Part shown: in pieces, positions 25,818 through 35,867 of the stretch
How the letters are laid out: every line of letters begins with the position of its first letter
Position numbering within the stretch: position 1 is the first letter of the stretch
DNA from: a virus
Strand: one strand, 5' to 3'
Virus record (IMG/VR): IMGVR_UViG_3300046318_000520
Span: 1 to 64,000 of that record
DNA length: 64,000 bases
The notes under the pieces: generated by a model
The model's database searches: none
What the model saw: the letters and a program-made list of their open reading frames with translations, nothing else
Told to the model about the DNA's origin: nothing
Position numbers and translations under genes: made by a program

Positions 25818-28800
25818 TGAACAAGCTTTTACAACACCTTATTGATTCAGGAGATGTATCTCATAAAGTCTTGCCTTCACTTATGAAGTTCCAGATGAAA
25901 GGAGAGGTACCTGCTAGTTTAAAACCCATACCCAGGTCTGTTGGAGATATTGCCGGAATGAAAAAACCGGTTATACAGATGACAGCTGAAGAAGCTAAAA
26001 AGCGTCAGCTTCAAATGATGGCTCAACAAGCATTAGCTAATCAGGCAACAGTAACATCACCATTAATGACATCTATCCCAATGGATAGAAATGCTATCAT
26101 AGAAAGAAACAGACAGCATGCTGCAGCAACTGGTAAAAGGTTTAATCCTAACACAGGAGCAGTGACTCAGTTGTTATCTGATAACACAGATAGAACAATG
26201 AGACGTGCACAAGAAAACATAGTAGATCCTATGTTAGAATTAGAGATGGCTTTATCTGGTGCAAAGTTTGTTGGTCAAGGTTTAAAAGCTGCCGGTAAAT
26301 TTGCCCTAAATAAAAGTGCTAATAAAGTTTCTGGAATATCAAATAGTGTTCCTGCAAATAGTGCAAACAGAGTTAACTGGGAGTTAAGTGTACCTGATGC
26401 TCCAACAGCCATTAAAATTAGAGAGGGAGTAGGTAATGCTAATGCAACAATTCAGAATGAAGGTTCAGGTATATATAGTGAATTGTCTAGTCCTGAAGGA
26501 ATGAGAAGACTAAAAGAACAGTTTAGAAAAGTTGATCCTAATTATACAGAACAGCAACTTCAATGGTTAGTATCTAGCAGGCTTGGTGAGGTACATGATG
26601 CAATTAGGTTAAATAAAAACAGATATTTTTTAGAACACGGTGAAGGAGCTGCTGGTTCACGTACAGAAAATATGTTAAGGGACTTTTATCCTTTTCAGAA
26701 TGCTCATTTTAGTAGTTACAATCCTTATCCTGTTCAAACCATGGATGCACCACTATCGTTGTTTCCTAATAAACCAGTAAGTCAATTAAATACATCTGGG
26801 CAATATAAACAATTTAATCTGTTTAAAACTAATGGTAGAGAGGTTTTTGTTGATCCACAAAATAAAGCAGGAACAATTGCACTAGGTGAGGGTTTAGAAA
26901 ATAACCTTAGAGTGTTAGACCATGAAATAGGACACGGCATACAGAAAGGAGGCAGTATGCCTATTGATGAAGAGTTGTTACAGTTACTAAAACCTAAGTC
27001 TGCTGCGGATCGTATCTGGAATAAAAAGTTACCTAAACAGTCTATAGGTGATTTAGATTACTTTACAAATTCTGGTGGTAGAACAATTAAGAATGAGCCT
27101 TACGCTTTTATGTCAGAACAAAGAAGGCGTATGATGGAAGATGGTGTGTTAGCTCACAGATATGATAAAGTAACACCACTAAAACTTTTAAAAGCCAGGT
27201 TCAATGCTTCATATCTTCCTGACAGAAACTTTTTAGAAGGAACCAGATTGATTAGATTTACCCCACCATGGAAATATGGAAAGCTTGCTAAAATAATGAA
27301 TACAGCCCCAGCTGCTGTACCTGCTATGGGAGCTGCTACTTATCTTGGAACACAAGGTAATGATCAAGAAATAAAACAAGAAGGTGGTCAGTATAAGGGA
27401 CCAAGTATAGTAGACTTTCTAGCTACCAAAGGTTACTCTGGAAAAAAATCTTTTAGAAAAGAACTTGCTGAAAAATATGGAGTGGAAGGTTATAATTTTT
27501 CTGCTAAAAAGAATACAGAGCTAATGAATAGAATACAGGAGAATGATGATCTCCTGGAAACCTATAAACAAACTATGCAACCCATTCCTGTTCAACGTAT
27601 GATGGAAATGGAAAGGCAGCAAGAGTTAAGACGCAGTGCACCTCAAAATACCAATCCTGTAGTACAAGCTAGGGATATTCCACAAGTTGAAAATAATGTG
27701 CCACAGAATCGTGGTGAAATTAAACGTAATCAACAAGTATTTCCAGTACCTAGCAACAATCAGGAGCTACAAATGTATCAGCCTCCAAGATGGAATACAA
27801 CACCTCAACCAAGTACTACTGCATCAACACCTGGTATAAATCCTAACACTGTTTGGAATACTTCAGGTAGAAATCCTAGAGTGGTTAGACCACAAAGCAG
27901 CAGTCCTCTTCCTGGTATTGATCCAAATATGATTTGGAATACAACTGGCAGAAGTCCTAGAGTTATTACAGAACAACAAGGTAATTCATCTTTACCCAAT
28001 ATTGATCCTAATGTTATATGGAATAGATCAGGTGTTAGTCCTAGAGTTGTAAATACACAACCGAATCCTAACTTACCAACTAAAAGCCAAGATTGGGGAT
28101 ATGATAAAGTTCCTAATGCAGAATCATTTTTTCCTTTTGAAACATTTCCTGGATATCCTGATCAACCAGCTAAAGCTCCGGTTGCTCAACCAGCTGCAGC
28201 TCCTGACTGGCGGTATGTACAACCAGGAAAAGCACTTCCTCAAGATCCTTTTCAGCAGTTTCCTGCTTATCCTGAATCTAAAGTAAAACAGTTACCTAAG
28301 AAAAATACAGCACAAGCCGCTGCTATTAATAGGACAAGTCCTGTTAACTATTCTATGGTATCAGATCCTTCTGCATTTAATGATTTGGTTAGTCTTACTG
28401 CCAACTATGCAAAGAGGCAGTATTACAAAATGTTTGGAGATGATGATAGCCAGGTAAGTGTACTTAACCAACCTGTTGTAAATACACCTAAAAAACTTCC
28501 AGGTAACAAACCTAGTCAAGTTGTTATACCGCCTCAAGAACTTCCTCCTGCTATCATTAAAGGAAACAACCTATGGGATGAAGGTAACAGGGTATATCAT
28601 GCTCCGGAAATTATTGATCTAAACCGTACTAAATGGGGACATAGAAATAGGGGAGACAGGACCGAGGTAAATTCTGCAGGTTACGAGTTTGGTGTCATTG
28701 ACGATCCTAAGAATCCAAATAGAATTAAAAGTACTAAAAGCATAAATCTTGATGATTCCGCTACATATGTCGGTATTGACAAGGAAGGTAAGATGAAAGT

Positions 28801-31096
28801 GGGTACCGGAAAGATGTTTAGAGACAAGGAATACTTTGTTGGTAGATTCAACTCACTTAATGATGTAACAGGTTTTAAAAGAAAAGCATCTGGTGATTAT
28901 GATCTTATAGATGCAAGTGAAGCTGCTGCTAATCATGTTAGTCCTCAGATGGTAAATGAAAATGGGGAGACCAGGTCTGCTGGTCTATTGATAAAGAAAA
29001 ACTCTCCCAATAACTATAACCTATACGGCAATATAACAGGAGGGCATATCATTGTTACTTCTCCTGATTATAAAAAGCAAATTCTTATCAGTGGTAGTCT
29101 TACCGATGTAGATACTGCCATGAACAAGTTTATGAAAGATAACAAGCTTACAAAGGTAAATTTTGTACAGCTGGATAACGGATCTTTTAGCAGAAACTTT
29201 AAAACAGCTGATAACAAAATTACTGCTAATGACTGGCAAAAGTTTGATGATAGAAATACATCAGGTGGTAGCGGTTTCTTTTTACAGGGATCGGGTATGA
29301 AAAATGGCGGCCCTATTGTAGATCAGCGTGGTCAATGGGCTCATCCTGGTAAAGTGACCAGGATACCTTCTAATCAAATCACTATGCAGGGAGTACCGTA
29401 TCCTGTATATGGTGTAGGGAATAACGGCAAGTCTCAAATGATGTACCCAGGACAAGACTATAGTTTTGGTGGAGCATCTTATGTAGATGAATATCCAATG
29501 ATGCAAAAGGGCGGTAGTCTACCTGCTTATCAAATGAGAGGACAGGTTGCACCTACTTATACAGATAATACAAGAGTAGTAAGTCCAATAAGAAAAAATA
29601 ATTTTCCAATAGGTATTGTAAATGAACCTGATACTTTAAAATATCTTAAAGTTAAAGATGATCCACTTTGGGGTGATCCATATAAGTTTTTGATGAATTG
29701 GTATAATGATCCGGCAACTAAAAAAAGATTAGAAGCAGATAATCTTCCAGAAAGACCAATGACTCATGCATTAAATCAAAAAAGATATGATAATTATGAG
29801 GACTGGTATTTAGCAACAAAGGATAAAAATAAAAAGGATGCTCAAACAAAATATGGAGATAATTTTTCTAAAGTTCGTGAATACACTAATAAACTTGATA
29901 AATATACAGAAACTGAGTTTGACCACCTTAGTACAACAACTAATGGTTTTCACAATCCTTGGGACTCACTTGTAGCTCTGAATACAAGTTTTATTAATAG
30001 GACTAAAGACGAGCAAATGCGTACTGCAGTCCATGAACTAACTCATGCTACAGGTTTAGATTATTATTATAAAAATTACTTTACAGAGAATAAACCTAAA
30101 AACCCAGGCAGTGAAGCAGGTGATTATTTTAATAGTAATCCTGAAGAAATATATCCACGTATTCAAGATATCAGATTTCAGATGTGGAATAAAAGTAAAA
30201 TAGCACCTGGTACAAAAATTACCCCACAGATGTTAGAAGGTTATAATAATAATAATACTATAAACTTACGAGAGTATTATTCTCCAGAGGAACTAGCTAA
30301 AATAATGAATGAGGTAGCATCTTCATCTGGTAATAAAAAACCAATGGCTGAAGCTAAGTATGGTGGTGGATTACTTAGTAAAACAGTAAGCTGTTCTAGC
30401 TGTGGTCATTCCTGGAAATCTGTAGACGGTGGTGGAGATCCTCTGCATTGTCACAAGTGTGGTGGTATGGTAAAGATGCAAGTAGGTGGTCAGCAAAATT
30501 TATGGAATACTAACAGAACTCAATGGGTGGATAGCGTCAACAACGCTAACATGGTTAAGAACTTTGTACAGAGAGAGTACCTAAAGAACGGACCTAGTAT
30601 GCAAATTCCTGGCAAACCAGGTAGAAGTACTCATTACATGGAGGAATCTGACGGTATGGTTTATCCTACTGTCGTACAATTTCCTGGTCAACAGGGTGTA
30701 CAATATCTGAACAAGTCTGATAAAAATGGAGCTTATAACTATGCAAAAAAGACCGGTGAGTTTATAAAGTTCCCTACTGTAGAACAAGCTTTATGGTATG
30801 CTAGTGATGGTTATAAAACTGGTACTGGTGTAACAATAGGTAATAAAAAAAGTGGCGGACAACATGGTGGACTAGATCGTTGGTTTGCAGAAAAGTGGGT
30901 GGATGTAAAGACAGGTAAAGCATGTGGCAGACAAGAGGGTGAAAGTAGAGCTGGTTACCCGGCATGTCGTCCTTCCAGAAGAGTATCATCCCAGACACCA
31001 AAGACTTCTTCAGAAATGAGTGCTGCTGAAAAAGCTAAGTTTAAAAGAAACAAGACAGGCAGTGAACGCATAAACTATAATCACAAAAGAAATTAA
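25817..31096 (+). CDS. Giant internal/cargo protein with two HExxH metallopeptidase motifs and a zinc ribbon
   Basis: 1,759 residues. Two metallopeptidase-like motifs are present: HEIGH (369-373), with an EPYAFMSEQRR segment (Glu427) as probable third ligand, and HELTH (1406-1410), with NPEEIYPRI (Glu1443/1444). Between them lie three ~27-residue repeats (~673-745), a Pro-rich stretch (~755-830), a beta domain (~930-1150) and the phage-typical WAHPGKVTRIPSNQITMQG region (~1175-1230). A zinc ribbon with Cys1526, 1529, 1545 and 1548 follows. The C-terminus, GLDRWFAEKWVDVKTGKACG then NKTGSERINY, resembles the DUF5872-type tails of Bacteroidota phage virion proteins. It is probably a packaged cargo protein that acts during DNA entry or is itself processed. 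It overlaps the tail gene by one base. Confidence 0.7.
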   Translation: MNKLLQHLIDSGDVSHKVLPSLMKFQMKGEVPASLKPIPRSVGDIAGMKKPVIQMTAEEAKKRQLQMMAQQALANQATVTSPLMTSIPMDRNAIIERNRQHAAATGKRFNPNTGAVTQLLSDNTDRTMRRAQENIVDPMLELEMALSGAKFVGQGLKAAGKFALNKSANKVSGISNSVPANSANRVNWELSVPDAPTAIKIREGVGNANATIQNEGSGIYSELSSPEGMRRLKEQFRKVDPNYTEQQLQWLVSSRLGEVHDAIRLNKNRYFLEHGEGAAGSRTENMLRDFYPFQNAHFSSYNPYPVQTMDAPLSLFPNKPVSQLNTSGQYKQFNLFKTNGREVFVDPQNKAGTIALGEGLENNLRVLDHEIGHGIQKGGSMPIDEELLQLLKPKSAADRIWNKKLPKQSIGDLDYFTNSGGRTIKNEPYAFMSEQRRRMMEDGVLAHRYDKVTPLKLLKARFNASYLPDRNFLEGTRLIRFTPPWKYGKLAKIMNTAPAAVPAMGAATYLGTQGNDQEIKQEGGQYKGPSIVDFLATKGYSGKKSFRKELAEKYGVEGYNFSAKKNTELMNRIQENDDLLETYKQTMQPIPVQRMMEMERQQELRRSAPQNTNPVVQARDIPQVENNVPQNRGEIKRNQQVFPVPSNNQELQMYQPPRWNTTPQPSTTASTPGINPNTVWNTSGRNPRVVRPQSSSPLPGIDPNMIWNTTGRSPRVITEQQGNSSLPNIDPNVIWNRSGVSPRVVNTQPNPNLPTKSQDWGYDKVPNAESFFPFETFPGYPDQPAKAPVAQPAAAPDWRYVQPGKALPQDPFQQFPAYPESKVKQLPKKNTAQAAAINRTSPVNYSMVSDPSAFNDLVSLTANYAKRQYYKMFGDDDSQVSVLNQPVVNTPKKLPGNKPSQVVIPPQELPPAIIKGNNLWDEGNRVYHAPEIIDLNRTKWGHRNRGDRTEVNSAGYEFGVIDDPKNPNRIKSTKSINLDDSATYVGIDKEGKMKVGTGKMFRDKEYFVGRFNSLNDVTGFKRKASGDYDLIDASEAAANHVSPQMVNENGETRSAGLLIKKNSPNNYNLYGNITGGHIIVTSPDYKKQILISGSLTDVDTAMNKFMKDNKLTKVNFVQLDNGSFSRNFKTADNKITANDWQKFDDRNTSGGSGFFLQGSGMKNGGPIVDQRGQWAHPGKVTRIPSNQITMQGVPYPVYGVGNNGKSQMMYPGQDYSFGGASYVDEYPMMQKGGSLPAYQMRGQVAPTYTDNTRVVSPIRKNNFPIGIVNEPDTLKYLKVKDDPLWGDPYKFLMNWYNDPATKKRLEADNLPERPMTHALNQKRYDNYEDWYLATKDKNKKDAQTKYGDNFSKVREYTNKLDKYTETEFDHLSTTTNGFHNPWDSLVALNTSFINRTKDEQMRTAVHELTHATGLDYYYKNYFTENKPKNPGSEAGDYFNSNPEEIYPRIQDIRFQMWNKSKIAPGTKITPQMLEGYNNNNTINLREYYSPEELAKIMNEVASSSGNKKPMAEAKYGGGLLSKTVSCSSCGHSWKSVDGGGDPLHCHKCGGMVKMQVGGQQNLWNTNRTQWVDSVNNANMVKNFVQREYLKNGPSMQIPGKPGRSTHYMEESDGMVYPTVVQFPGQQGVQYLNKSDKNGAYNYAKKTGEFIKFPTVEQALWYASDGYKTGTGVTIGNKKSGGQHGGLDRWFAEKWVDVKTGKACGRQEGESRAGYPACRPSRRVSSQTPKTSSEMSAAEKAKFKRNKTGSERINYNHKRN
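27833..28063 (+). repeat. Three tandem ~27-residue coding repeats
   Basis: Units beginning near residues 673, 700 and 728 of the 1,759-residue protein share the pattern [G/N]I[D/N]PN, then [V/I]WN, then SG or TG, then PRV. The spacing is 27 and 28 residues. They lie in a linker between the first peptidase motif and the Pro-rich region. Confidence 0.8.
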
Positions 31097-31107
31097 GAGT
31101 ATATACT

Positions 31108-33813
31108 ATGGCAAACAAACCTAATAACCCCAGCTTGTGGTCCCGTGCTAAGTCTTTAGCCAGGCAGAAATTTGATGTATATCCTTCTGCTTATGCTAAC
31201 GGCTGGGCCGCTAAGTGGTATAAAGGTAAAGGTGGTACCTGGCGTAAAGCCGAGTATGGCATGGAAGTAATGGAAGAAGGTGGTGTCCCTGATAATGAAG
31301 GCTTCAACGCTCTTCCTGAAAGGGTTCAGCAAATGATTATTAGCCGTATGGAACAAGGTGGAGAAAAGATGCCACCTGAAATAGCTCGTGCCCGTTTTGC
31401 AGCAGCAGGAAACATGGATCAAATGTCGGACTATGGTTATGCCTATGGTGGTATGACCTATCCTTTTATGGCAGATGGTGGTGAACCTAATGGTGGAATG
31501 GCTCTTGGTCAGATGGCAGCTGTACAGGATAAGATGAATAAGCTTTTACAGTTTGTTAAACCTGATGATAATCTGGATCCCTGGATAGCTTCTAAGCTGG
31601 CTGTTATGGATCATTCTGCTGATGCTATTGCTGACTACATGATGTACAACCCTGAAGCTCAGCAAGAAGATCAAATGATGGCTAATGGTGGATATGTAGT
31701 GAGCAGAAGCAATGACAGAAAAGGAAAGACCCATAAAGTAACAGGGCCTGATGGCACAGTAAAATACTTTGGTGATTCTAAACTAGGTCAGCATCCTAAA
31801 GATCCGGGAAGAAAAAAAGCGTTCTATGCCAGGCATAAAAAGAACTTAGCCGGTAACCCTTACTTTAGAGCATTTGCCAGAAAGACTTGGGAAGAAGGTG
31901 GTGAGATAGAAGAAATGAAAAATGGCGGAAGCACTTATGCTAATGGAGTGTGGTATCAAGAAGGCGGTCAAAACCAAGACTCAATTGTAGAAAACATAAC
32001 TGAGATATTTGATCCTACAGGTATTAGTTCATGGGATGATGTTTATCGTTCTTATAAGAAAAGTGGTTTTTCACCAGAAACTAATTTAGAAATATTTGGA
32101 GCAATACCTTTATTAGGAAAAGTAGCTAAAGCAGGTCAGTATTTAGGAAAACTGGGTAAAGCTGCTGCCGTTACTGCCAGGCAAAAAAACAATGTAAAAG
32201 CTGTATCTAAAGGTTTACAGGCTGCACCATATATTGGTCGTGGTACGGATGGTGCTCAAGCAGCACAGTCATTACCTTCTGCTCCCATAATGCCAAATTT
32301 TGGTATGGATAATATGCCTTTTGGTATGGGTGGGTATATTCCAGATTTATCTAAATATCAGTCTAAAGGTCAGGTGGATGAGAATGATACAGATTATATA
32401 CAAAGTATGTTTAGCATGGAGCAGCCTCAGAAGATGCCTGCTTTAAATCCTATTCCAGGCAGCATGCCTCCACAGGTAAACTATAATGGAAAGCAACAGG
32501 CTTACCTATCTGATATGTACGGATCTGGTATGATGACTTTTGATAACAAGCAGCAGATGGACCTTACAGGTCAGGGGGTAAATAACTATGCCTGGGATTC
32601 TTACGGTCAAAATCAAAGTGCATCTGGTAAGACTGCAGCAATGAGAGAAGCTGATAAGCCGTTTCAGATTGAGCAGCAAGAGGCTATTAATCCTATATAT
32701 GGAGATGTAGAAAAATTACAAGGTATGCTTAATGTTGCTTCCAGAAAAGATCTAAAATCATCTGTTCAAGAGTTTAATAATACATATGGCTCAGACATGA
32801 AGGTGCCTGGTTCTTATATGGGAGCGGATGGTAAAAAGGCTACCAGGAGAATAAACAACCTTTCTGATTTTCTGAGAAAGGGTATAAGCACCGCTTCTGG
32901 TGTTACGGATGTTTTCAACATGAGAAAAGGTAAAAGAGAACAGGAATGGAGAGACCGTAACCTGGGATCAACCAGTTCACTATATCCTGTTGTTCCTGAG
33001 AACATGTCTGGAAACAGAGGGGATTATGTTGTCACCGGCAGTCGGTATGGAGATTTTCGTCCTGATGAAAAAACAGTAAACCTGGGACAGTATACCGGTA
33101 AGTTTTACCCACAGTCAAATATGCAATTTGGTGGTGGTATAATAGATGAACAACTTTCTTTACCAGAAGAACTTATGCAGGATCCAGCAGCTTCAATGGA
33201 AATACCAGAGGAGTCTAACGCAGCTTATGAAAATAATACAACGCCTGTAAATTTTAATCTGACTAAGGACTATAAAGAATACGCTACTATTGCCAACAAC
33301 TTTATAAAACAAGTTAATCCTGATACAGATATTACAGGTGAAATGCTTGCCTACGGGGCTCAGATGGCAGAAAAGAAATATGGTAAAACAGTACCGGTAG
33401 AACTTGCATTAGCTCAGTTGCAACAAGAAGGGTATCTGGCTAAAACAAATAAACCAAACCGTCCTCAAAGAACCAAGAACCCATTTAATGTAGGTAATAC
33501 AGATGATGGAAGCAACATACCACATAATGATCTGCAGAGTGGTATTGATAGTTACTATAAATTAATGGCTACTAATTATCTGTCTACAAGAACACCTGAT
33601 CAGCTACTGCAAAATTTTGTAAATAAAAGCGGAAACAGGTATGCCTCAGCTGAGAATTATGAGTCCAGTCTCAGAAACATAATAGCAAAGATTAATAAAA
33701 CCCGTCAGACTAAGTTTGAGGAAGGCGGCTTTGTAGAGGGAGATGTCTATGAACTATCCGAAGAACAGATAAGGTCTATACTTTCCACTGGTGGGAATGT
33801 AGAATTTTTGTAA
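31108..33813 (+). CDS. Virion protein with C-terminal muralytic (lysozyme/glucosaminidase-like) domain
   Basis: 901 residues. The N-terminal SLWSRAKSLARQKFDVYPSA segment, followed by GWAAKWYKGKGGTW, is a motif shared by virion proteins of Bacteroidota phages, and a related WF/EKW element ends the protein encoded just upstream. The middle is low-complexity, Gly- and Met-rich. Residues ~740-880 look like a peptidoglycan hydrolase: LALAQLQQEGY with candidate catalytic Glu774, then NPFNVGNTDDGS, SGIDSYYKLMATNYL and NRYASAENYESSL, a layout of glucosaminidase/lysozyme-fold domains. A virion-borne hydrolase would help DNA delivery across the murein. The start follows the previous stop by 11 bases. 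The hydrolase call is by motif layout only. Confidence 0.7.
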   Translation: MANKPNNPSLWSRAKSLARQKFDVYPSAYANGWAAKWYKGKGGTWRKAEYGMEVMEEGGVPDNEGFNALPERVQQMIISRMEQGGEKMPPEIARARFAAAGNMDQMSDYGYAYGGMTYPFMADGGEPNGGMALGQMAAVQDKMNKLLQFVKPDDNLDPWIASKLAVMDHSADAIADYMMYNPEAQQEDQMMANGGYVVSRSNDRKGKTHKVTGPDGTVKYFGDSKLGQHPKDPGRKKAFYARHKKNLAGNPYFRAFARKTWEEGGEIEEMKNGGSTYANGVWYQEGGQNQDSIVENITEIFDPTGISSWDDVYRSYKKSGFSPETNLEIFGAIPLLGKVAKAGQYLGKLGKAAAVTARQKNNVKAVSKGLQAAPYIGRGTDGAQAAQSLPSAPIMPNFGMDNMPFGMGGYIPDLSKYQSKGQVDENDTDYIQSMFSMEQPQKMPALNPIPGSMPPQVNYNGKQQAYLSDMYGSGMMTFDNKQQMDLTGQGVNNYAWDSYGQNQSASGKTAAMREADKPFQIEQQEAINPIYGDVEKLQGMLNVASRKDLKSSVQEFNNTYGSDMKVPGSYMGADGKKATRRINNLSDFLRKGISTASGVTDVFNMRKGKREQEWRDRNLGSTSSLYPVVPENMSGNRGDYVVTGSRYGDFRPDEKTVNLGQYTGKFYPQSNMQFGGGIIDEQLSLPEELMQDPAASMEIPEESNAAYENNTTPVNFNLTKDYKEYATIANNFIKQVNPDTDITGEMLAYGAQMAEKKYGKTVPVELALAQLQQEGYLAKTNKPNRPQRTKNPFNVGNTDDGSNIPHNDLQSGIDSYYKLMATNYLSTRTPDQLLQNFVNKSGNRYASAENYESSLRNIIAKINKTRQTKFEEGGFVEGDVYELSEEQIRSILSTGGNVEFL

Positions 33814-33833
33814 ATTTACAATATAAATAACGT

Positions 33834-35807
33834 ATGAAAACTTTCAAAGTTAGAATCACTAAATCCCCTGTAGAGCAGATGGCATACGGCGGTCAGTCCG
33901 GTTACGGGCTGGATCTCGGAAGAAGCAAGCTCTACACTGATATGGCTGAACTTCCTTCTGAAGGTGTAAGTTCTACAATGTCTGAAGAAGATGTATCTAA
34001 TGACGAGTATGTACTGGAAGCAGAAGGTGGAGAAACTATTGTACGCCCTGATGGTTCTCATTTTAATATTAACGGACCCAGGCATACGGCTAACGGGGTA
34101 AAACTTACAAACGAACAAGCTCCGGAAGGTTCTTTTATATTTTCTGATACTAAGAAAATGCGTATGAGTGGCCCGATGCTTTCCATGTTTGGCAAATCAG
34201 AGGCTTCTAAAAACAAGTATACTCCGGCTGAGCTGGCTAAGCAATACCCTACCAACAAGTATAGAGCTTTGGTAGATGACCCTAATGTAGACCCGCTTAC
34301 AAAAAAGACAGCTAACATGATGATTAAAAACAATATGACCAAGCTTGCACAGCTTGCCCTGGCTCAGGAGGGTATGAAAGGATTTCCTTCTGGTATTCCT
34401 GATATTGCCCAGAGCATCATGCCTATGGGAAACAGTCAGGAGATGGCTGAAGCAATGTATGGTGGGTATTACGCAGATGGTGGTGAACTTGACTTATACC
34501 AGGATAAGGGTCAGGTAACTCCTAAAAAACCTCAGTTAGTTGATAAAAAAGATATTGCCAGATATGAAGCTGATGGCTATAAAAAAGTTGGTCCAAATCT
34601 GTGGAGAAAACAAGGTAGTACCATAGAAACAAAAGATCCTATTATAACCAAAGGATCATCTACTACAAAAACTTCTCCGGGAATACCGGCACAAAAGGAT
34701 CAGTATAAAGGTCCAAAAATGTCTAACAGTGACTGGTTAAAGTTTTTACAAACTTCACAGGGTCAAAAGTACAAACAAAAATATATTACAGGCACACCAG
34801 GGGTTACTGAGAATGTTGTCATACCTGATAAAACAAATTGTCCTGACGGTTATACCCTAAATCCTACCACAGGTGTTTGTGAAAAAACTAATCCATACTC
34901 AGAAGAGATTACTATTAAAGATTCTTTAACACCAGGAAATCCTTCTAATCCTGTTTATCCAAACTATACATCAGGCAGGCTTCCTTTCTTTGGTTCCAGC
35001 TTGGGTGTTGCTCCATATAAGGAACAGTTCTACGGAGCTGACATGGACGCCATGATACCGGAGCCTACTTTTTATGATCCTGAGCGTGAGCTGGCGGCTA
35101 ATGCTGAGCAGGCTAACATAACACAGGGCTATGCAGCTAACTTTAGCAATCCCCAGGCTTTTATGGCCAATGCATCAGCCGTTCAGGGTAATGCCAGCAA
35201 GGCTGCTGCAGATACGTTAGGTAGATATAATAATCTAAATGTAGGTGTTGCCAATCAGTTTAGCCCGCTACAGACAGATATTATGAACAAGGTGATGGCT
35301 TATAGGGCAGACAGGGCTGATAAGCTTTTCTTTAATAATCAGCAGGGAAATAAGATGGATAAAAACAACCTGCGTCAATGGATGAATAACATAGAAAAGT
35401 ATAGAATAAATGACTATGTTACCAAGACCGGCATTGGTATGGAAAATGCAACCAATCCATACTTTGATCTGGTGCCTGGCAGAGGACAGATGAACATGCA
35501 AATGAAACCGGGAACTGACTGGTACAGTGCTGTAACAGGACAGAGTGCAGCTACTCCTGCAAGTTCAGAGCAAGATCTTGCTGAATATCTTAAAGCTGCT
35601 AAAGAATATGAATCACAAGGTATAAAGGAAAGCGTATTTATGCCTGCCCTGAAAAGAAGATTTCCAGGAATGTTTACAACTGTAACTGCCAACTCCGGCA
35701 GGGGTAATCAAATGGCTAACTATGCAAACCCTTACATGAATCTTTTAAACATGTACGGGGCCAGGGCAGCTTCTCCACTTAGCATGATAGATGCAGATTA
35801 CGAGTAA
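33834..35807 (+). CDS. Conserved crAss-like-type virion protein
   Basis: 657 residues. Near the N-terminus is a block with DEYVLEAEGGETIVRPDG, FNINGPRHTANGVKL, then EGSFIFSDTKKMRM and GPMLSMFGK, which I recognise as a recurrent module of virion proteins in Bacteroidota phages, without known biochemical function. Residues ~115-190 are helical (YTPAELAKQYP, then TKKTANMMIKNNMTKLAQL). The centre is a low-complexity linker, and residues ~400-655 are Ala-, Asn- and Tyr-rich and helical. It neighbours the muralytic protein upstream and a large cargo-like protein downstream, so an internal or structural role is likely. The next gene is separated by an A/T hairpin and a promoter-like site. Confidence 0.65.
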   Translation: MKTFKVRITKSPVEQMAYGGQSGYGLDLGRSKLYTDMAELPSEGVSSTMSEEDVSNDEYVLEAEGGETIVRPDGSHFNINGPRHTANGVKLTNEQAPEGSFIFSDTKKMRMSGPMLSMFGKSEASKNKYTPAELAKQYPTNKYRALVDDPNVDPLTKKTANMMIKNNMTKLAQLALAQEGMKGFPSGIPDIAQSIMPMGNSQEMAEAMYGGYYADGGELDLYQDKGQVTPKKPQLVDKKDIARYEADGYKKVGPNLWRKQGSTIETKDPIITKGSSTTKTSPGIPAQKDQYKGPKMSNSDWLKFLQTSQGQKYKQKYITGTPGVTENVVIPDKTNCPDGYTLNPTTGVCEKTNPYSEEITIKDSLTPGNPSNPVYPNYTSGRLPFFGSSLGVAPYKEQFYGADMDAMIPEPTFYDPERELAANAEQANITQGYAANFSNPQAFMANASAVQGNASKAAADTLGRYNNLNVGVANQFSPLQTDIMNKVMAYRADRADKLFFNNQQGNKMDKNNLRQWMNNIEKYRINDYVTKTGIGMENATNPYFDLVPGRGQMNMQMKPGTDWYSAVTGQSAATPASSEQDLAEYLKAAKEYESQGIKESVFMPALKRRFPGMFTTVTANSGRGNQMANYANPYMNLLNMYGARAASPLSMIDADYE

Positions 35808-35810
35808 ACC

Positions 35811-35836
35811 TTAAAAGTTTAGTTTTAAACTTTTAA
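35811..35836. terminator. A/T-rich perfect hairpin, possible weak terminator
   Basis: TTAAAAGTTT at 35811-35820 is the exact reverse complement of AAACTTTTAA at 35827-35836 (six-base loop). It follows the 657-residue gene at once and precedes a promoter-like site. The stem has few G-C pairs, so strong termination is doubtful. Confidence 0.4.
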
Positions 35837-35845
35837 TATTTTAAG

Positions 35846-35867
35846 TTATATTATATTATAGACCTAT
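35846..35867 (+). promoter_or_regulatory. Promoter-like element that runs into the start codon
   Basis: This 22-bp stretch (TTATATTATATT, A, then TAGACCTAT) differs at one position from 12362-12383 upstream of the surface cassette, where the middle base is G. Its last two bases are the A and T of the ATG at 35866. If the box fixes the transcription start, the mRNA of the 1,049-residue gene would be leaderless or nearly so. Confidence 0.5.
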
